Source: Williamsia phyllosphaerae (lineage in GTDB: Bacteria; Actinomycetota; Actinomycetes; Mycobacteriales; Mycobacteriaceae). Taken from it: a stretch of DNA of 64,000 nt. The stretch is taken from assembly GCF_014635305.1 (NCBI RefSeq), contig NZ_BMCS01000002.1, forward strand, positions 372,001 to 436,000. Direction: 5' to 3'. The position numbers and the translations under genes are program-made. Each line of letters opens with the position of its first letter. Within the stretch, counting starts at the first letter, position 1. The notes below the pieces were generated by a model. The model was not told the DNA's origin. It saw only the letters and a list, made by a program, of their open reading frames with translations, and did not search any database. Positions 44,277 through 54,565 of this stretch are shown here, in pieces.

Positions 44277-44882
44277 GTGAGCCAGACACCGGGGGATTCC
44301 GTGGCCGAGGCGAAGGCCGCGCTGCGCCGCCGCCTGATCGCCGCCCGCACCGCCATGGACGAGACCGAACGCGCCGCGGCGGCGGCGGATCTCGCGGGCT
44401 GGATGTCGGCCGATGTCCCGTTCCGGCTCGAGGCCGACGTGACTGTGTGCTGCTACGCCAGTGTCGGGACCGAACCGGCGACGGCGCAGATGCTCGACGC
44501 GCTGGTCGACCGGGGTGTGAACGTGCTGCTGCCCATCACCCCCGACGGACCCCCGACGGCGTTGGAGTGGGCGCGGTACACCGGCACGGACGGGTTGCGG
44601 ACCGGACGGTTCGGACTGTCCGAACCCACCGGCAGGCGGCTGTCGAACGCCGCCCTGGAGATCGCCGAGGTCGCCCTGATCCCGGCGCTGGCCGTCGACC
44701 GTCGCGGTGTGCGCCTTGGCCGCGGAGCGGGGTACTACGACCGATCCCTGGCCGCGACCGGCGCCGAACTGGTCGCCGTGGTCTACGACGACGAGGTGCT
44801 CGACGAGATCCCCGCCGACTCCTACGACATCGCCGTGGGCTGGTCGTTGACCCCCGGCGACGGGTTCACCCGGCTGGGGTGA
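44277..44882 (+). CDS. 5-formyltetrahydrofolate cyclo-ligase
   Basis: The 201-residue enzyme converts 5-formyl-THF to 5,10-methenyl-THF using ATP. The N-terminal AKAALRRRLIAARTAM and the C-terminal ATP/Mg site RGVRLGRGAGYYDRSL are diagnostic. It starts at GTG 44277; no better start lies upstream in frame. It is divergent from galU and followed by the FmdB-like gene, matching the conserved order in mycobacteria. Confidence 0.93.
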   Translation: MSQTPGDSVAEAKAALRRRLIAARTAMDETERAAAAADLAGWMSADVPFRLEADVTVCCYASVGTEPATAQMLDALVDRGVNVLLPITPDGPPTALEWARYTGTDGLRTGRFGLSEPTGRRLSNAALEIAEVALIPALAVDRRGVRLGRGAGYYDRSLAATGAELVAVVYDDEVLDEIPADSYDIAVGWSLTPGDGFTRLG

Positions 44883-45028
44883 CCGCCCCTCGACTCCCCC
44901 ACTGGCACTCACGTGTCGCGAGTGCCAGAACCGGCGGTAGACTCGACGGCGGTCCGCGATGCGGTCCCCTGATCTCACCGCGCGACGACCTGTCGACGCG
45001 CGGCCACTCACTCCCTCGGAGGTGCCCG

Positions 45029-45409
45029 GTGCCGACATACTCGTACGCCTGCACACAGTGCGACAACCGGTTCGACATCTTCCAGTCGTTCACCGACGAC
45101 TCGCTCACCGAGTGCCCGAAATGCGGCGGCAAGCTGCGCAAACTCTTCAACTCGGTGGGCATCGTGTTCAAGGGCAGCGGCTTCTACCGCACCGACAGCC
45201 GCTCGGGTTCGACCGCCTCGGAGAGCGCGAGCAGCGACTCGTCGTCGTCCTCGGACTCCAAGTCGTCCTCGTCGGATTCGGGTTCGTCGAGCAAGGAGTC
45301 GTCGTCCTCCTCGTCGGACAAGCCCTCGAAGTCGTCGCACAAGTCGTCCGGATCCTCGGGATCCGGCTCCTCGGGCTCGGGGTCCTCGACTCCCGCCGCC
45401 GCGTCCTGA
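45029..45409 (+). CDS. FmdB-family zinc-ribbon protein with serine-rich tail
   Basis: The 126-residue protein has an N-terminal zinc ribbon: CTQC and CPKC with about 21 residues between, then the LFNSVGIVFKGSGFYRTD motif of the FmdB (CxxC_CXXC_SSSS) family. From about residue 60 the chain is almost only Ser with Asp, Lys and Gly, a low-complexity tail that is common in actinobacterial members. The family was linked to regulation of amidase/formamidase genes in methylotrophs, but the function here is unknown. A GGAGG site precedes GTG 45029. Confidence 0.9.
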   Translation: MPTYSYACTQCDNRFDIFQSFTDDSLTECPKCGGKLRKLFNSVGIVFKGSGFYRTDSRSGSTASESASSDSSSSSDSKSSSSDSGSSSKESSSSSSDKPSKSSHKSSGSSGSGSSGSGSSTPAAAS

Positions 45410-45529
45410 TCTCCTCGCCCGGGTCACCGCCCGGGCTCGCGATGGTCCCGCGATCCACAGTTCCGGTCCGTCCACAGGGTGATCGACTGATCTCTCGCGT
45501 CGGTCCGCGGCCGTTTCTAGCGTGGGGAC

Positions 45530-46264
45530 ATGCCTGCCGACCGGTTCCGTCTCCAGCCGACGATCGTCGATCGGTTCCGCTCTGCCGCACGGCCCGGATG
45601 GACGCGTGCGCTGGCCGTCCGCCGCACTCTCGCGGTCGCGCTGCTGGTTGCGTCGATCGTCGCCGCCGTCGTCGCTCATCGCGGTGAGCAGCAGGTCACG
45701 GTGATGATCGCCGCGACCGACCTCTCCCCCGGTACCGAGTTGGCGGCGACCGATCTGACCGAACTGCGCATCGGCCCGGGCGTCGTGCCGCAGGGCGCAC
45801 TGCGGATGACCCGTGACGGGGTGGGACGGACCGTCACCGGACCCGTGCATCGCGGCGAGGTGCTCACCGACTGGCGACTGCTCTCCCCGCGCCTACCCAC
45901 CCAGCTGATGGACGACCCGAACGCCCGACTCGTGCCGGTCCGTCTCGCCGACGACGCGGTGGTGCGCCTGCTGCGCTCGGGCGACGTCGTCGACGTGCTC
46001 ACCGAGGCCCCCGACCCGCAGAGGTCGGCGTCCGGTGTGGATGTCGTTACCGACGAGCGCGATTCGCGAGCCGCCCCGGTGTCGTCGGCCGCGTCCGGGC
46101 GAGTACTGGTGCGCGGGGCGGTCGTCGCGGTGGTCGCGGCACCGGAATCGCGTACCGCGCGGGGATCGGCGGCGCCGGTCATCATGCTGGCCATGGGCGA
46201 GCGCGAGGCCCACACCGTCGCGGGCGCCACGCTGGCCGCCCCGCTGACGGTTGTCTTTCACTGA
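45530..46264 (+). CDS. SAF-domain protein (CpaB/RcpC-like)
   Basis: The 244-residue protein has an N-terminal basic region, one membrane helix (about residues 30-48, RTLAVALLVASIVAAVVAH) and an extracytoplasmic SAF domain (about 54-115) with VTVMIAATDLSPGTELAATDLTE. SAF domains occur in Flp pilus CpaB proteins and in antifreeze/dehydratase enzymes. In mycobacteria this gene stands near mscL without other pilus genes, as here, so a pilus role is doubtful. It is 174 nt upstream of mscL. Confidence 0.85.
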   Translation: MPADRFRLQPTIVDRFRSAARPGWTRALAVRRTLAVALLVASIVAAVVAHRGEQQVTVMIAATDLSPGTELAATDLTELRIGPGVVPQGALRMTRDGVGRTVTGPVHRGEVLTDWRLLSPRLPTQLMDDPNARLVPVRLADDAVVRLLRSGDVVDVLTEAPDPQRSASGVDVVTDERDSRAAPVSSAASGRVLVRGAVVAVVAAPESRTARGSAAPVIMLAMGEREAHTVAGATLAAPLTVVFH

Positions 46265-46375
46265 TCTGACAATGCATTTGGTTGGCCGCGGCGATGTCGG
46301 TGCAGCTCCGAGGTGGCGGCAGGGACGCGGGGCGCGCCGAGTAGGACGAGAGTCCCGCATGCCACACCGGGTCTG

Positions 46376-46384
46376 GTTACGATT
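46376..46384 (+). promoter_or_regulatory. Extended -10 element (GGTTACGAT) of mscL
   Basis: An extended -10-like GGTTACGAT lies about 55 nt before the mscL ATG, in the 174-nt gap after the SAF gene. A leader of ~45-50 nt with AGGA near the start would result. Confidence 0.35.
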
Positions 46385-46438
46385 CCTTCACCGGACGCGG
46401 CCGCTCATTGCCGCGCCTCGATCGAACAGGACAGACAC

Positions 46439-47263
46439 ATGCTCAAAGGATTCAAGGAATTCCTGCTCCGCGGCAATGTGATCGACCTCGCTGTCGCTGT
46501 TGTCGTCGGCGCCGCGTTCAGCGCCATCGTCACCGCGTTCACGGGCAGCATCATCCAGCCGCTGATCAACTCGCTCGGCGGCACCGGCGCGGCCCAGGGA
46601 CTCGGGTTCACGATCCGCGACGGCAACCCCAGCACCTTCGTGGACTTCGGGACCCTGATCACCGCGGCGTTGAACTTCCTCATCATCGCCTCGGTCGTCT
46701 ACTTCGTCATCGTGATGCCGTTCGAGAAGCTCAAGGCGTTGCGCGCCAAGGCCGGTGACGACGCCGCCGCGCTCACCGAGGCCGAGTTGCTCACCGAGAT
46801 CCGTGACCTGCTGGCCGGAAAGGACCCGAAGGAGGCCAAGCAGAAGGCCGCCGACGAGTCGATGACCACGGCGTTCCCCGGCAGCCCCGCCTCGGGACAG
46901 TCTCAGGGTGAGAGCCCGCTGGATCGCAGCCCGAACATCTCCGGACAGTTCAGCGGCCAGGGGCCGGCCCCCCAGGGGCAGCGACCCCCCAACCAGGGAC
47001 CGCCGAATCAGGGTGGCCAGAACCCGGGCGGGCAGAACGCGGGCCCACAGAACCAGCCTCCGCAGCAGCCGTACCCGGGCCAGAACCAGCCCGGCGGACC
47101 GCCCCAGTACGGCCAACCCGGCCAGGGCGGATACCCCGGCCCCGACAACCGCGGCGCCTACGGCCAGCAGTACGGCGCACCGGGTGGGCCCGGCGAGTAC
47201 CGCCAGGGCGACTACCCGCCCCCGGGTTACCGTCCCGACGGACCGGGCCGCCACGAGCAGTAG
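46439..47263 (+). CDS. mscL: Large-conductance mechanosensitive channel MscL with long disordered tail
   Basis: Residues ~1-130 are MscL: the N-terminal MLKGFKEFLLRGNVIDLAVAVVVG amphipathic start and first helix, the periplasmic loop, the second helix (NFLIIASVVYFVIVMPFEKL) and the C-terminal bundle (LLTEIRDLLAGK). The channel opens under membrane tension to release solutes. Residues ~135-274 form a Pro/Gln/Gly/Asn-rich, disordered cytoplasmic tail with many GQN/PGQ units, about as long as the channel itself. Typical MscL proteins are 130-150 residues, so this tail is unusual. Confidence 0.95.
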   Translation: MLKGFKEFLLRGNVIDLAVAVVVGAAFSAIVTAFTGSIIQPLINSLGGTGAAQGLGFTIRDGNPSTFVDFGTLITAALNFLIIASVVYFVIVMPFEKLKALRAKAGDDAAALTEAELLTEIRDLLAGKDPKEAKQKAADESMTTAFPGSPASGQSQGESPLDRSPNISGQFSGQGPAPQGQRPPNQGPPNQGGQNPGGQNAGPQNQPPQQPYPGQNQPGGPPQYGQPGQGGYPGPDNRGAYGQQYGAPGGPGEYRQGDYPPPGYRPDGPGRHEQ

Positions 47264-47303
47264 TCAGGCCCGCAACCGCCCACCCGAACGACACCGAACA
47301 GCA

Positions 47304-47342
47304 CCGATGGGGTGCACCGACTCAGTCGGTGCACCCCATCGG
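47304..47342 (+). terminator. Strong hairpin terminator after mscL
   Basis: 18-nt arms 47304-47321 and 47325-47342 are perfectly complementary around a 3-nt loop (TCA). It lies 41 nt after the mscL stop. No T-tract follows, as is common for actinobacterial terminators. Confidence 0.75.
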
Positions 47343-47468
47343 CGTCTCTGCCCGGCCGCGGTGTCATTCAGGCGATCAGCGTTCCCTATCGACCTCCGGT
47401 CGGCCCGTACGACTCCCCGAGACTGAGGTTCGCCCGAGGCGTACCGCGCAGCGAAGGGAACGCACGCA

Positions 47469-48644
47469 ATGACCTCCACCATGGGAGCCGTCGATCTCAC
47501 CGGTCTCACCGACCGGATGACCGAGTTCATCACCGAGGAAGTACTGCCCGTCGAGCGTGAGGTCATCGTCGACGAACGCCCGGTCACCGACGACCTGCGC
47601 ATCCAACTGCAGACCGCGGCCAAGCGTGCCGGGGTCTTCGGACCGCTGTCGGCCCCGGAGTACGGCGGACTGGGCCTCACCGCCAGTGAACTCGTCGTGG
47701 TCATGGATGCGGCCGGCGCGAGCCTGCTCGGCCCGACCGCGGTCAACTGCTCGGCCCCCGACGACGGCAACATCGATCTGCTGAGCCACGCCGCGAACCC
47801 CGAGCAGCGGGAGCGTTACCTGACGCCGCTGTCCTCGGGCCTGGTCCGATCGTCGATAGCGATGACCGAACCGGCGCCCGGCGCAGGATCGGATCCGTCG
47901 ATGCTGGCCACGACGGCCGAGAAGACCCCGACCGGGTGGATCATCAACGGCGCCAAACACTTCACCACCGGAGCCGACGGCGCCGCGTTCTTCATCTGCT
48001 TCGCGGACACCGCGAACGGACCGACCATGTTCCTCGTCGACTCCGACAACCCCGGCGTCCGGGTGGACGGCCGCATGCGCACCCTCGATCGCTGCGTCAC
48101 CGGCGGACACTGTCGGGTCACCTTCGTCGACTGCGTCGTCGACGATTCCGCAGTCCTCGGCGAGGTGGGGACGGCCATGCTTCACGCCCAGGCCCGCCTC
48201 GCGCCGTCGCGGCTGATCTTCTGCATCAACTGGCTCGGACTCGCCGTGCGTGCACACCACATGGCCGGGCGACACATCAACTCCCGCCACTCGTTCGGTG
48301 GCCCCATCGCCGACAACGGTCTGGCGCAGGGACTCATCGCCGACAGCGAGATCGACATCGCCGCCTCCCGCGGTCTGATCCGTCGGGCCGCCGAGCTCAT
48401 CGACGAACAGGGGCCCGCGGCGTCGGAGGCCCGACACTCCGCGACGGTGGCGAAGGCGTTCGTCGCCGAGGCCGTGTGGCGGATCCTCGACCGCTCGGTG
48501 CAACTGCACGGCGGGCTCGGGGTGGCCGAGGACTCCCTTGTCGCGCGGTTCCTCGTCGAGAGCCGCGCCTTCCGCATCTACGAGGGACCCACCGAGGTGC
48601 TGCGCTGGTCGATCGCGCGCCGCACCCTGCGATCCCTGCGCTGA
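47469..48644 (+). CDS. Acyl-CoA dehydrogenase
   Basis: The 391-residue flavoenzyme has the three ACAD domains: an N-terminal helical part, the FAD-contacting IAMTEPAPGAGSD, and a C-terminal part with the catalytic-base region RIYEGPTEVLRWSIAR. It oxidises an acyl-CoA at the alpha-beta position. The ACAD10/11-like sequence suggests a branched or hydroxylated chain, but the substrate is unknown. It heads the long run of genes up to 55460; the next gene begins 52 nt downstream. A GAAGGGAACG site precedes ATG 47469. Confidence 0.92.
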   Translation: MTSTMGAVDLTGLTDRMTEFITEEVLPVEREVIVDERPVTDDLRIQLQTAAKRAGVFGPLSAPEYGGLGLTASELVVVMDAAGASLLGPTAVNCSAPDDGNIDLLSHAANPEQRERYLTPLSSGLVRSSIAMTEPAPGAGSDPSMLATTAEKTPTGWIINGAKHFTTGADGAAFFICFADTANGPTMFLVDSDNPGVRVDGRMRTLDRCVTGGHCRVTFVDCVVDDSAVLGEVGTAMLHAQARLAPSRLIFCINWLGLAVRAHHMAGRHINSRHSFGGPIADNGLAQGLIADSEIDIAASRGLIRRAAELIDEQGPAASEARHSATVAKAFVAEAVWRILDRSVQLHGGLGVAEDSLVARFLVESRAFRIYEGPTEVLRWSIARRTLRSLR

Positions 48645-48696
48645 GACCCCGGCGCCTCGCCGACCCATCACGTTCCACCATCTCCGGGAGGACCCC

Positions 48697-49239
48697 ATGA
48701 CCGCATCGACAACCACCCGTCTGGGCGCGTTCGCACGCGCCCTGGGCACCGACATCGACTTCCGCGCACCCGATTACGACCTGCTACGGCAGCGTTCCGA
48801 CGACATCGTGCCGTTCGGCAAGCACGTCGGGACCGTCATCACCGCGGTCACCGCCGACGAGGCGATCGTCGAGATCGGCGGGGAGCGCAGCGGCCAGAAC
48901 CACATGGGCACCGTGCACGCCGGCGCGATCTACACCGCCGCCGACATCGCCGGGGCCGCCGCGTTCGTCGGGGCGGCCGCAACCCGGCTGGCGCGGGTCG
49001 AGCGACTCGTGTTGCGCTCGGCGACCGCCACCTACCGCAAGCCCGCCACCGGTGTGCTGACCACGATCGCCTCGGTCGACAAGCGGGAACTCGCACCGAT
49101 CCTCGCCGCCACCGGCGACGGCCGCCACGAGCTCACCGCCAAGGCCTGGGTGCACAACGCCGACGGGGTCGTCGTCGCCAAGTTCGGTTTCGACTACGTC
49201 GTGGACCTCATCGACATCGACGCGCAGGCCGGCGCATGA
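48697..49239 (+). CDS. Hotdog-fold thioesterase-like protein (PaaI/DUF4442-like)
   Basis: The 180-residue protein has a hotdog fold, with the N-GTVHAGAIYTAADIAGAAAF segment forming the central helix of PaaI-type thioesterases. The catalytic acid usually found in this helix is not obvious, so it may be a divergent or substrate-binding member. A GGGAGGA ribosome-binding site precedes ATG 48697. Its stop overlaps the alpha/beta hydrolase start (ATGA), linking it to the operon. Confidence 0.83.
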   Translation: MTASTTTRLGAFARALGTDIDFRAPDYDLLRQRSDDIVPFGKHVGTVITAVTADEAIVEIGGERSGQNHMGTVHAGAIYTAADIAGAAAFVGAAATRLARVERLVLRSATATYRKPATGVLTTIASVDKRELAPILAATGDGRHELTAKAWVHNADGVVVAKFGFDYVVDLIDIDAQAGA

Positions 49240-50200
49240 GCGCCCCCGAGAAATCGGCCCCCGAGACGTCGACACAGCGCGCGAGCAAGCCGGACACGAG
49301 GGAATCGGTGGTCGTCACCACCGCGCCCGGCGTCACCATCACGCTGCGGCTGTGGCGCAATCCGGTCGCCGGCGCACCGGTGGTGCTGATCCTGCCCGCG
49401 ATGGCCATGAAGGCCAAGCACTACCGCGCGCTGGCCGGTGCCCTGGCCGCCTCCGGCGCACAGGTCGCCACGTGTGACCTGCGCGCGCAGGGCGAGGCCC
49501 GGCCGTCGCTGGAGGACAGCCCGAACTTCGGCTACCGCGAGATGCTCGAGGAGGACCTGCCCGCGCTCATCGCGGCGGTCCGCGAGCAGTTCGGCGTCGA
49601 GCGTGTACATCTGTTCGGGCACAGCGTCGGTGGGCAGCTCGCGATCCTGCGCGCGGCCGCCGAGTTCGGTGCCACCGACACCCGACCGTCGATCGCCTCG
49701 GTCACCATCATCGGCACGGGCACCGTGTTCTGGCGCGCGTTCGGACCGCGTCGCTGGTTCGAGGCACTCTCGCAGATCCAGTGGATCGGCATGGTATCCC
49801 GGGTACGCGGCTCGTGGCCCGGTGGCGTGCTCATCCCCGGACCGATGGCCGGACGGGTCATGGTCGACTGGTCCCGCCACTCGCTGACCAGCCACTATCG
49901 GCCGGCGGGCACCGAACTCGACTACGACGCCCTCGTCGACCGGCTCCCCGTCCCGGTGCTCGCGATCTCGCTGGCCGACGACGACCTCGGTCCCCGGTCG
50001 AACGTCGACTTCCTGGTGCGCAAGCTGCGCAGCGCGTCGGTGAGTCGCTGGCACATCGAGGGCGACTCACCCATCACCCACCGCGGGCACGTCGACTGGC
50101 TGCAGGACTCCGCGCTGCTCGCACCGGTGGTCACCGCCTGGATGTCGGCAGGCACCCTGCGTCCCGACCTCGCAGGCGCGAACGTCGCGGGGGAACCGGC

Positions 50201-50204
<4 letters not shown>
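49236..50204 (+). CDS. Alpha/beta hydrolase
   Basis: The 322-residue enzyme has the serine-hydrolase nucleophile elbow GHSVGG (Ser130) and a C-terminal candidate catalytic histidine in THRGHVDW. The VVLILPAMAMKAKHYRALA start resembles serine aminopeptidase/monoacylglycerol lipase-like (Hydrolase_4) enzymes. There is no signal peptide, so it acts inside the cell. Both ends overlap neighbours by 4 nt (thioesterase upstream, ABC ATPase downstream), so it is translationally coupled to the importer and may cleave the imported ester. Confidence 0.88.
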
Positions 50205-51361
<1,157 letters not shown>

Positions 51362-51372
51362 GAGCACCAGCC

Positions 51373-52737
51373 GTGAAGGCAACACTGAAGTTCGCCGCGA
51401 CGATGCTCGCCGCGTCGCTCACGCTGGCGGGCTGTCTGTCCAGCAATTCCGACACCTCGACCACCGCCCAGGTCCCCGAACTGGCCGCGGGACAGAAGGT
51501 CTCGATCGTCCTGGAGAGCTACAACTACGGCATGGCCGGGGCCTGGACCGACACCTTCAACTCACTGATCGGCGAGTTCGAGAATCAGCACCCGAACATC
51601 ACCGTGCGCGCGCAGAAGCCGCAGGGCAACAGCCCCAACCCGGCCACCGACACCATCTCGAGCATCCGTAACCAGCTCGCCGCGGGCACCGTCCCCGACG
51701 TCGCGCAGCTCGGGTTCTCCGACCTCGACTTCACCATCCACCAGCTGCGGGCGAAGTCGCTCGACGCCCTGGTCGGCAAGGACGCCGTCCAGAAGAACTT
51801 CGACGGGACCACCCACCCGTACGCACCGACCGCACGCACTTTGGGCAACTGGGACGGACAGACCTACGGTGTCCCCTTCGTGTTCTCCACCCCGGTGCTC
51901 TACCTCAACGCGTCGCTGATGACCCGCGCCGGACTCGACCCGAACAACCCGCCGAAGACGTGGTCGCAGGTGCAGGCCGCGGCCGCCCAGATCAACCAGC
52001 GCACCGGCGCGGGCGGCGTGTACGTCGACTGCCTGACCAAGTCGGCCAAGGACTGGTGCTTCCAGTCGATGGTGCGGTCCAACGGCGGTCGCGTACTCGC
52101 GCAGGATCGCAAGTCCCTCGACTTCGCGTCCGAGCCGGCCGTGCAGGTGGTGTCGATGGCACAGAACCTGGTCCGCTCCGGTGCCTCACCGAAGCTCACC
52201 CAGCAGCAGGGGTACGAGGCGTTCGCCCGCGGTCAGATGGGCATGATCCTCGAGACCAGCGCACTGCAGGGCCAGTTCGTCAAGGGCGCCAAGAGCGGCA
52301 ACTGGGACCTGCGCTCGACCACCATGCCGAGTTTCGACGGCAAGCCGGTCGTGCCAACGAACTCCGGTGCGTCGCTGTTCATCCTGTCGGGCGACCCGGC
52401 CAAGCAGCGTGCGTCGTGGGAGCTCATCCAATTCCTCACCAGCAACGAGGCGTACACGAAGATCTCCGAGGGCATCGGCTACCTGCCCCTGCGGACCGGA
52501 CTGATCGACGACCCCAACGGCCTCAAGGCCTGGGCGGCGAAGAACACGCTGCTCGAGCCGAACCTCACCCAGCTGTCGGCCATGGAACCGTGGGTCTCCA
52601 TGCCCGGCAACGACTATCTGCAGATCAGGGACTCCATGATGACCGCCGTCGAATCCGCCGTGTACCAGGGCACCGACCCCGCCTCCACCCTCCAGGCCGC
52701 TCAGAAGCAGGCGAGTTCGCTTCTGCCCGCCTCATGA
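51373..52737 (+). CDS. UgpB-like ABC transporter substrate-binding lipoprotein
   Basis: The 454-residue protein has a lipoprotein signal with lipobox LTLAGC (Cys21). A family-1 solute-binding domain follows, with NITVRAQKPQGNSP, PFVFSTPVLYLNASLM and the TNSGASLFILS segment typical of UgpB-like receptors. The ligand could be sn-glycerol-3-phosphate, a glycerophosphodiester or an oligosaccharide. It starts at GTG 51373 with GGAG upstream. Its stop overlaps the phosphodiesterase start by 4 nt. Confidence 0.93.
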   Translation: MKATLKFAATMLAASLTLAGCLSSNSDTSTTAQVPELAAGQKVSIVLESYNYGMAGAWTDTFNSLIGEFENQHPNITVRAQKPQGNSPNPATDTISSIRNQLAAGTVPDVAQLGFSDLDFTIHQLRAKSLDALVGKDAVQKNFDGTTHPYAPTARTLGNWDGQTYGVPFVFSTPVLYLNASLMTRAGLDPNNPPKTWSQVQAAAAQINQRTGAGGVYVDCLTKSAKDWCFQSMVRSNGGRVLAQDRKSLDFASEPAVQVVSMAQNLVRSGASPKLTQQQGYEAFARGQMGMILETSALQGQFVKGAKSGNWDLRSTTMPSFDGKPVVPTNSGASLFILSGDPAKQRASWELIQFLTSNEAYTKISEGIGYLPLRTGLIDDPNGLKAWAAKNTLLEPNLTQLSAMEPWVSMPGNDYLQIRDSMMTAVESAVYQGTDPASTLQAAQKQASSLLPAS

Positions 52738-53597
52738 CCACGCCCGACCACACCATCATCCAGCTGACCGACACCCACCTCAGCACCCCCGGTGATCTGG
52801 TGCACGGCGTGATGGACACGACCCGCAACCTGCGCGACGTGCTGGCCCATCTCGACGCCTCCGATCAGAACGTCGACGCGATCGTGTTGTCGGGCGATCT
52901 CGCCGACGCCGGGAAACCGGCTGCGTACGAATGCCTGCGGTCGATGGTGGAGCCCACGGCGGCCCGACTGGGCGCATCCGTCGTCTACGCCGTCGGCAAC
53001 CATGACGACCGGGCGTCGTTCCGCACGGGCCTGGGCCTGAGAGACGTCGGCCCGCACGAGTTGGGCACCCCGTACGACGTCGTGCACATGGTCGGCGACC
53101 TGCGGATCATCGTGCTCGACAGCACCTCCCCCGGTCGCCACGACGGCAGCCTGGAGGTCGAGCAACTCGACTGGTTGGCCGATCAACTGCGGCACCGCAC
53201 CCCGCGCGGCACGATCCTGGTGCTGCACCACCCGCCCATCCACTCGCCGGTGTCCACGGTGGACTTCCTGCGCCTCAACGACCCCGACTCGCTGGAGTCG
53301 GTGCTGGCCGGTTCCGACGTGCGGATGATCCTGTGCGGACACGCCCATCACACCGGCGCCTCGGCCATCGCCGGTATCCCGGTGTGGATCGGACCGCCCA
53401 TCTCCTACCGCACCGACCCGATGCCGCCGGCCGGTCGTCACCGTGCCGGGGTGGGTTTCGGCTTCAGCCGCATCGACGTCTTCGGCCGGTCCGCGGTCGC
53501 GACGGCGGTCGACGTGGTCGGTGCACGTGAGGTGTACAGCGAGCCGCGGTCGGTGGCCATGGAACGCCTCTGGGCACTGACACCGTTGGCGCGGTGA
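52734..53597 (+). CDS. Metallophosphodiesterase (class III, Rv0805-like)
   Basis: The 287-residue enzyme has all five metal-binding motifs of calcineurin-like phosphoesterases: TDTHL (DxH), SGDLAD, GNHDD, LHHPP and CGHAHH. It is closely related to mycobacterial Rv0805, a cyclic-nucleotide phosphodiesterase with broad diesterase activity. Within a Ugp-like import operon (both ends overlap neighbours by 4 nt) it may cleave an imported glycerophosphodiester or a signalling nucleotide. No signal peptide is visible, so it acts in the cytoplasm. Confidence 0.9.
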   Translation: MTTPDHTIIQLTDTHLSTPGDLVHGVMDTTRNLRDVLAHLDASDQNVDAIVLSGDLADAGKPAAYECLRSMVEPTAARLGASVVYAVGNHDDRASFRTGLGLRDVGPHELGTPYDVVHMVGDLRIIVLDSTSPGRHDGSLEVEQLDWLADQLRHRTPRGTILVLHHPPIHSPVSTVDFLRLNDPDSLESVLAGSDVRMILCGHAHHTGASAIAGIPVWIGPPISYRTDPMPPAGRHRAGVGFGFSRIDVFGRSAVATAVDVVGAREVYSEPRSVAMERLWALTPLAR

Positions 53598-54565
53598 CCG
53601 GGGTGTTCGTCGAGGCCCCGATCACTCCCGTCACCGAGAAGAAGGACCTCGGGTCCCCGGTGACGCCCGCTCGTCGCGACCGGAATCTCCTGGCGCGTCT
53701 GCGATCGTCGTCGGTGCCCTACCTGTACCTCGTGCCCGCGCTCATCCTGCTGGTGGTGTGGACCTACCGTCCGCTGGTGCAGGCCGCGCAGCTGTCCACC
53801 GTGTCGTGGAACCTGCTGCCGGACTCCCCCATCGTGTCGGTGGGAACGGCGAACTATCGCAAGCTGTTCGAGATGCCCGACCTGGGCGACGCGGTCTGGC
53901 TGACCGTGGTCCTGATCATCGGTCTGCTGCCGTTCACCGTGGTGCTGCCGGTCATCGTCGGCGGGGCGATGCGACGGTTGTCCTCGCGTGGCTCGCGGAT
54001 CTATCAGGGCCTGATCTTCGCACCGTTCCTGGTCGCGCCGGTGGCGGGCGCCGCGGTGTGGCGGTGGCTGCTCGATCCCGGATCCGGCGTCGTCAACCGG
54101 GTTCTCGGGTCGGATCGCAACTGGATCTACGACGAGTCCACCGCACAGGTGGCGATCATCGTCATCACCGGATGGCATCTGATCGGCTTCGCGGTCCTCG
54201 CGGTCGCCGCGGGACTGGCGGGCATCAACAACGACTACGAGGAGGCCGCGCAGCTCGACGGGGCCACCCGTCGACAGATCACCTGGCGCATCACGCTGCC
54301 GCTGCTGTCACCCACGTTGGTCTTCCTCGTCCTGATGACCGTGCTGCTCAGTGCGCAGTGGACCTTCCCTCTCATCGACACCCTCACCCAGGGTGGCCCG
54401 GCGCGGGCCACCACCAACATCTACTACCTGCTCTGGGACTACGGTTTCCACACCTTCGACGCCGGTCGCAGCGCGGCCGCGGGCATGCTGCTGTTCGTCG
54501 GATTCGGTGTGATCGCCGGAGCGCTGGTGTGGATCTCGGAACGGATCACCTTCCATGACAAGTAA
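53594..54565 (+). CDS. UgpA-like ABC transporter permease
   Basis: The 323-residue permease has six membrane helices and the EAA motif (about residues 216-235, EEAAQLDGATRRQITWRITL) that docks to the ATPase. Its N-terminal ~40 residues are a hydrophilic extension. It is the first of two permeases, matching UgpA/MalF-type subunits. GTG 53594 overlaps the phosphodiesterase stop, and the end overlaps the second permease by 11 nt. Confidence 0.93.
   Translation: MTGVFVEAPITPVTEKKDLGSPVTPARRDRNLLARLRSSSVPYLYLVPALILLVVWTYRPLVQAAQLSTVSWNLLPDSPIVSVGTANYRKLFEMPDLGDAVWLTVVLIIGLLPFTVVLPVIVGGAMRRLSSRGSRIYQGLIFAPFLVAPVAGAAVWRWLLDPGSGVVNRVLGSDRNWIYDESTAQVAIIVITGWHLIGFAVLAVAAGLAGINNDYEEAAQLDGATRRQITWRITLPLLSPTLVFLVLMTVLLSAQWTFPLIDTLTQGGPARATTNIYYLLWDYGFHTFDAGRSAAAGMLLFVGFGVIAGALVWISERITFHDK

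Noticed and set aside
45530-46264. Flp/Tad pilus locus
   Set aside because: Only a single SAF-domain protein is present; no TadA ATPase, prepilin or TadB/C genes are nearby.
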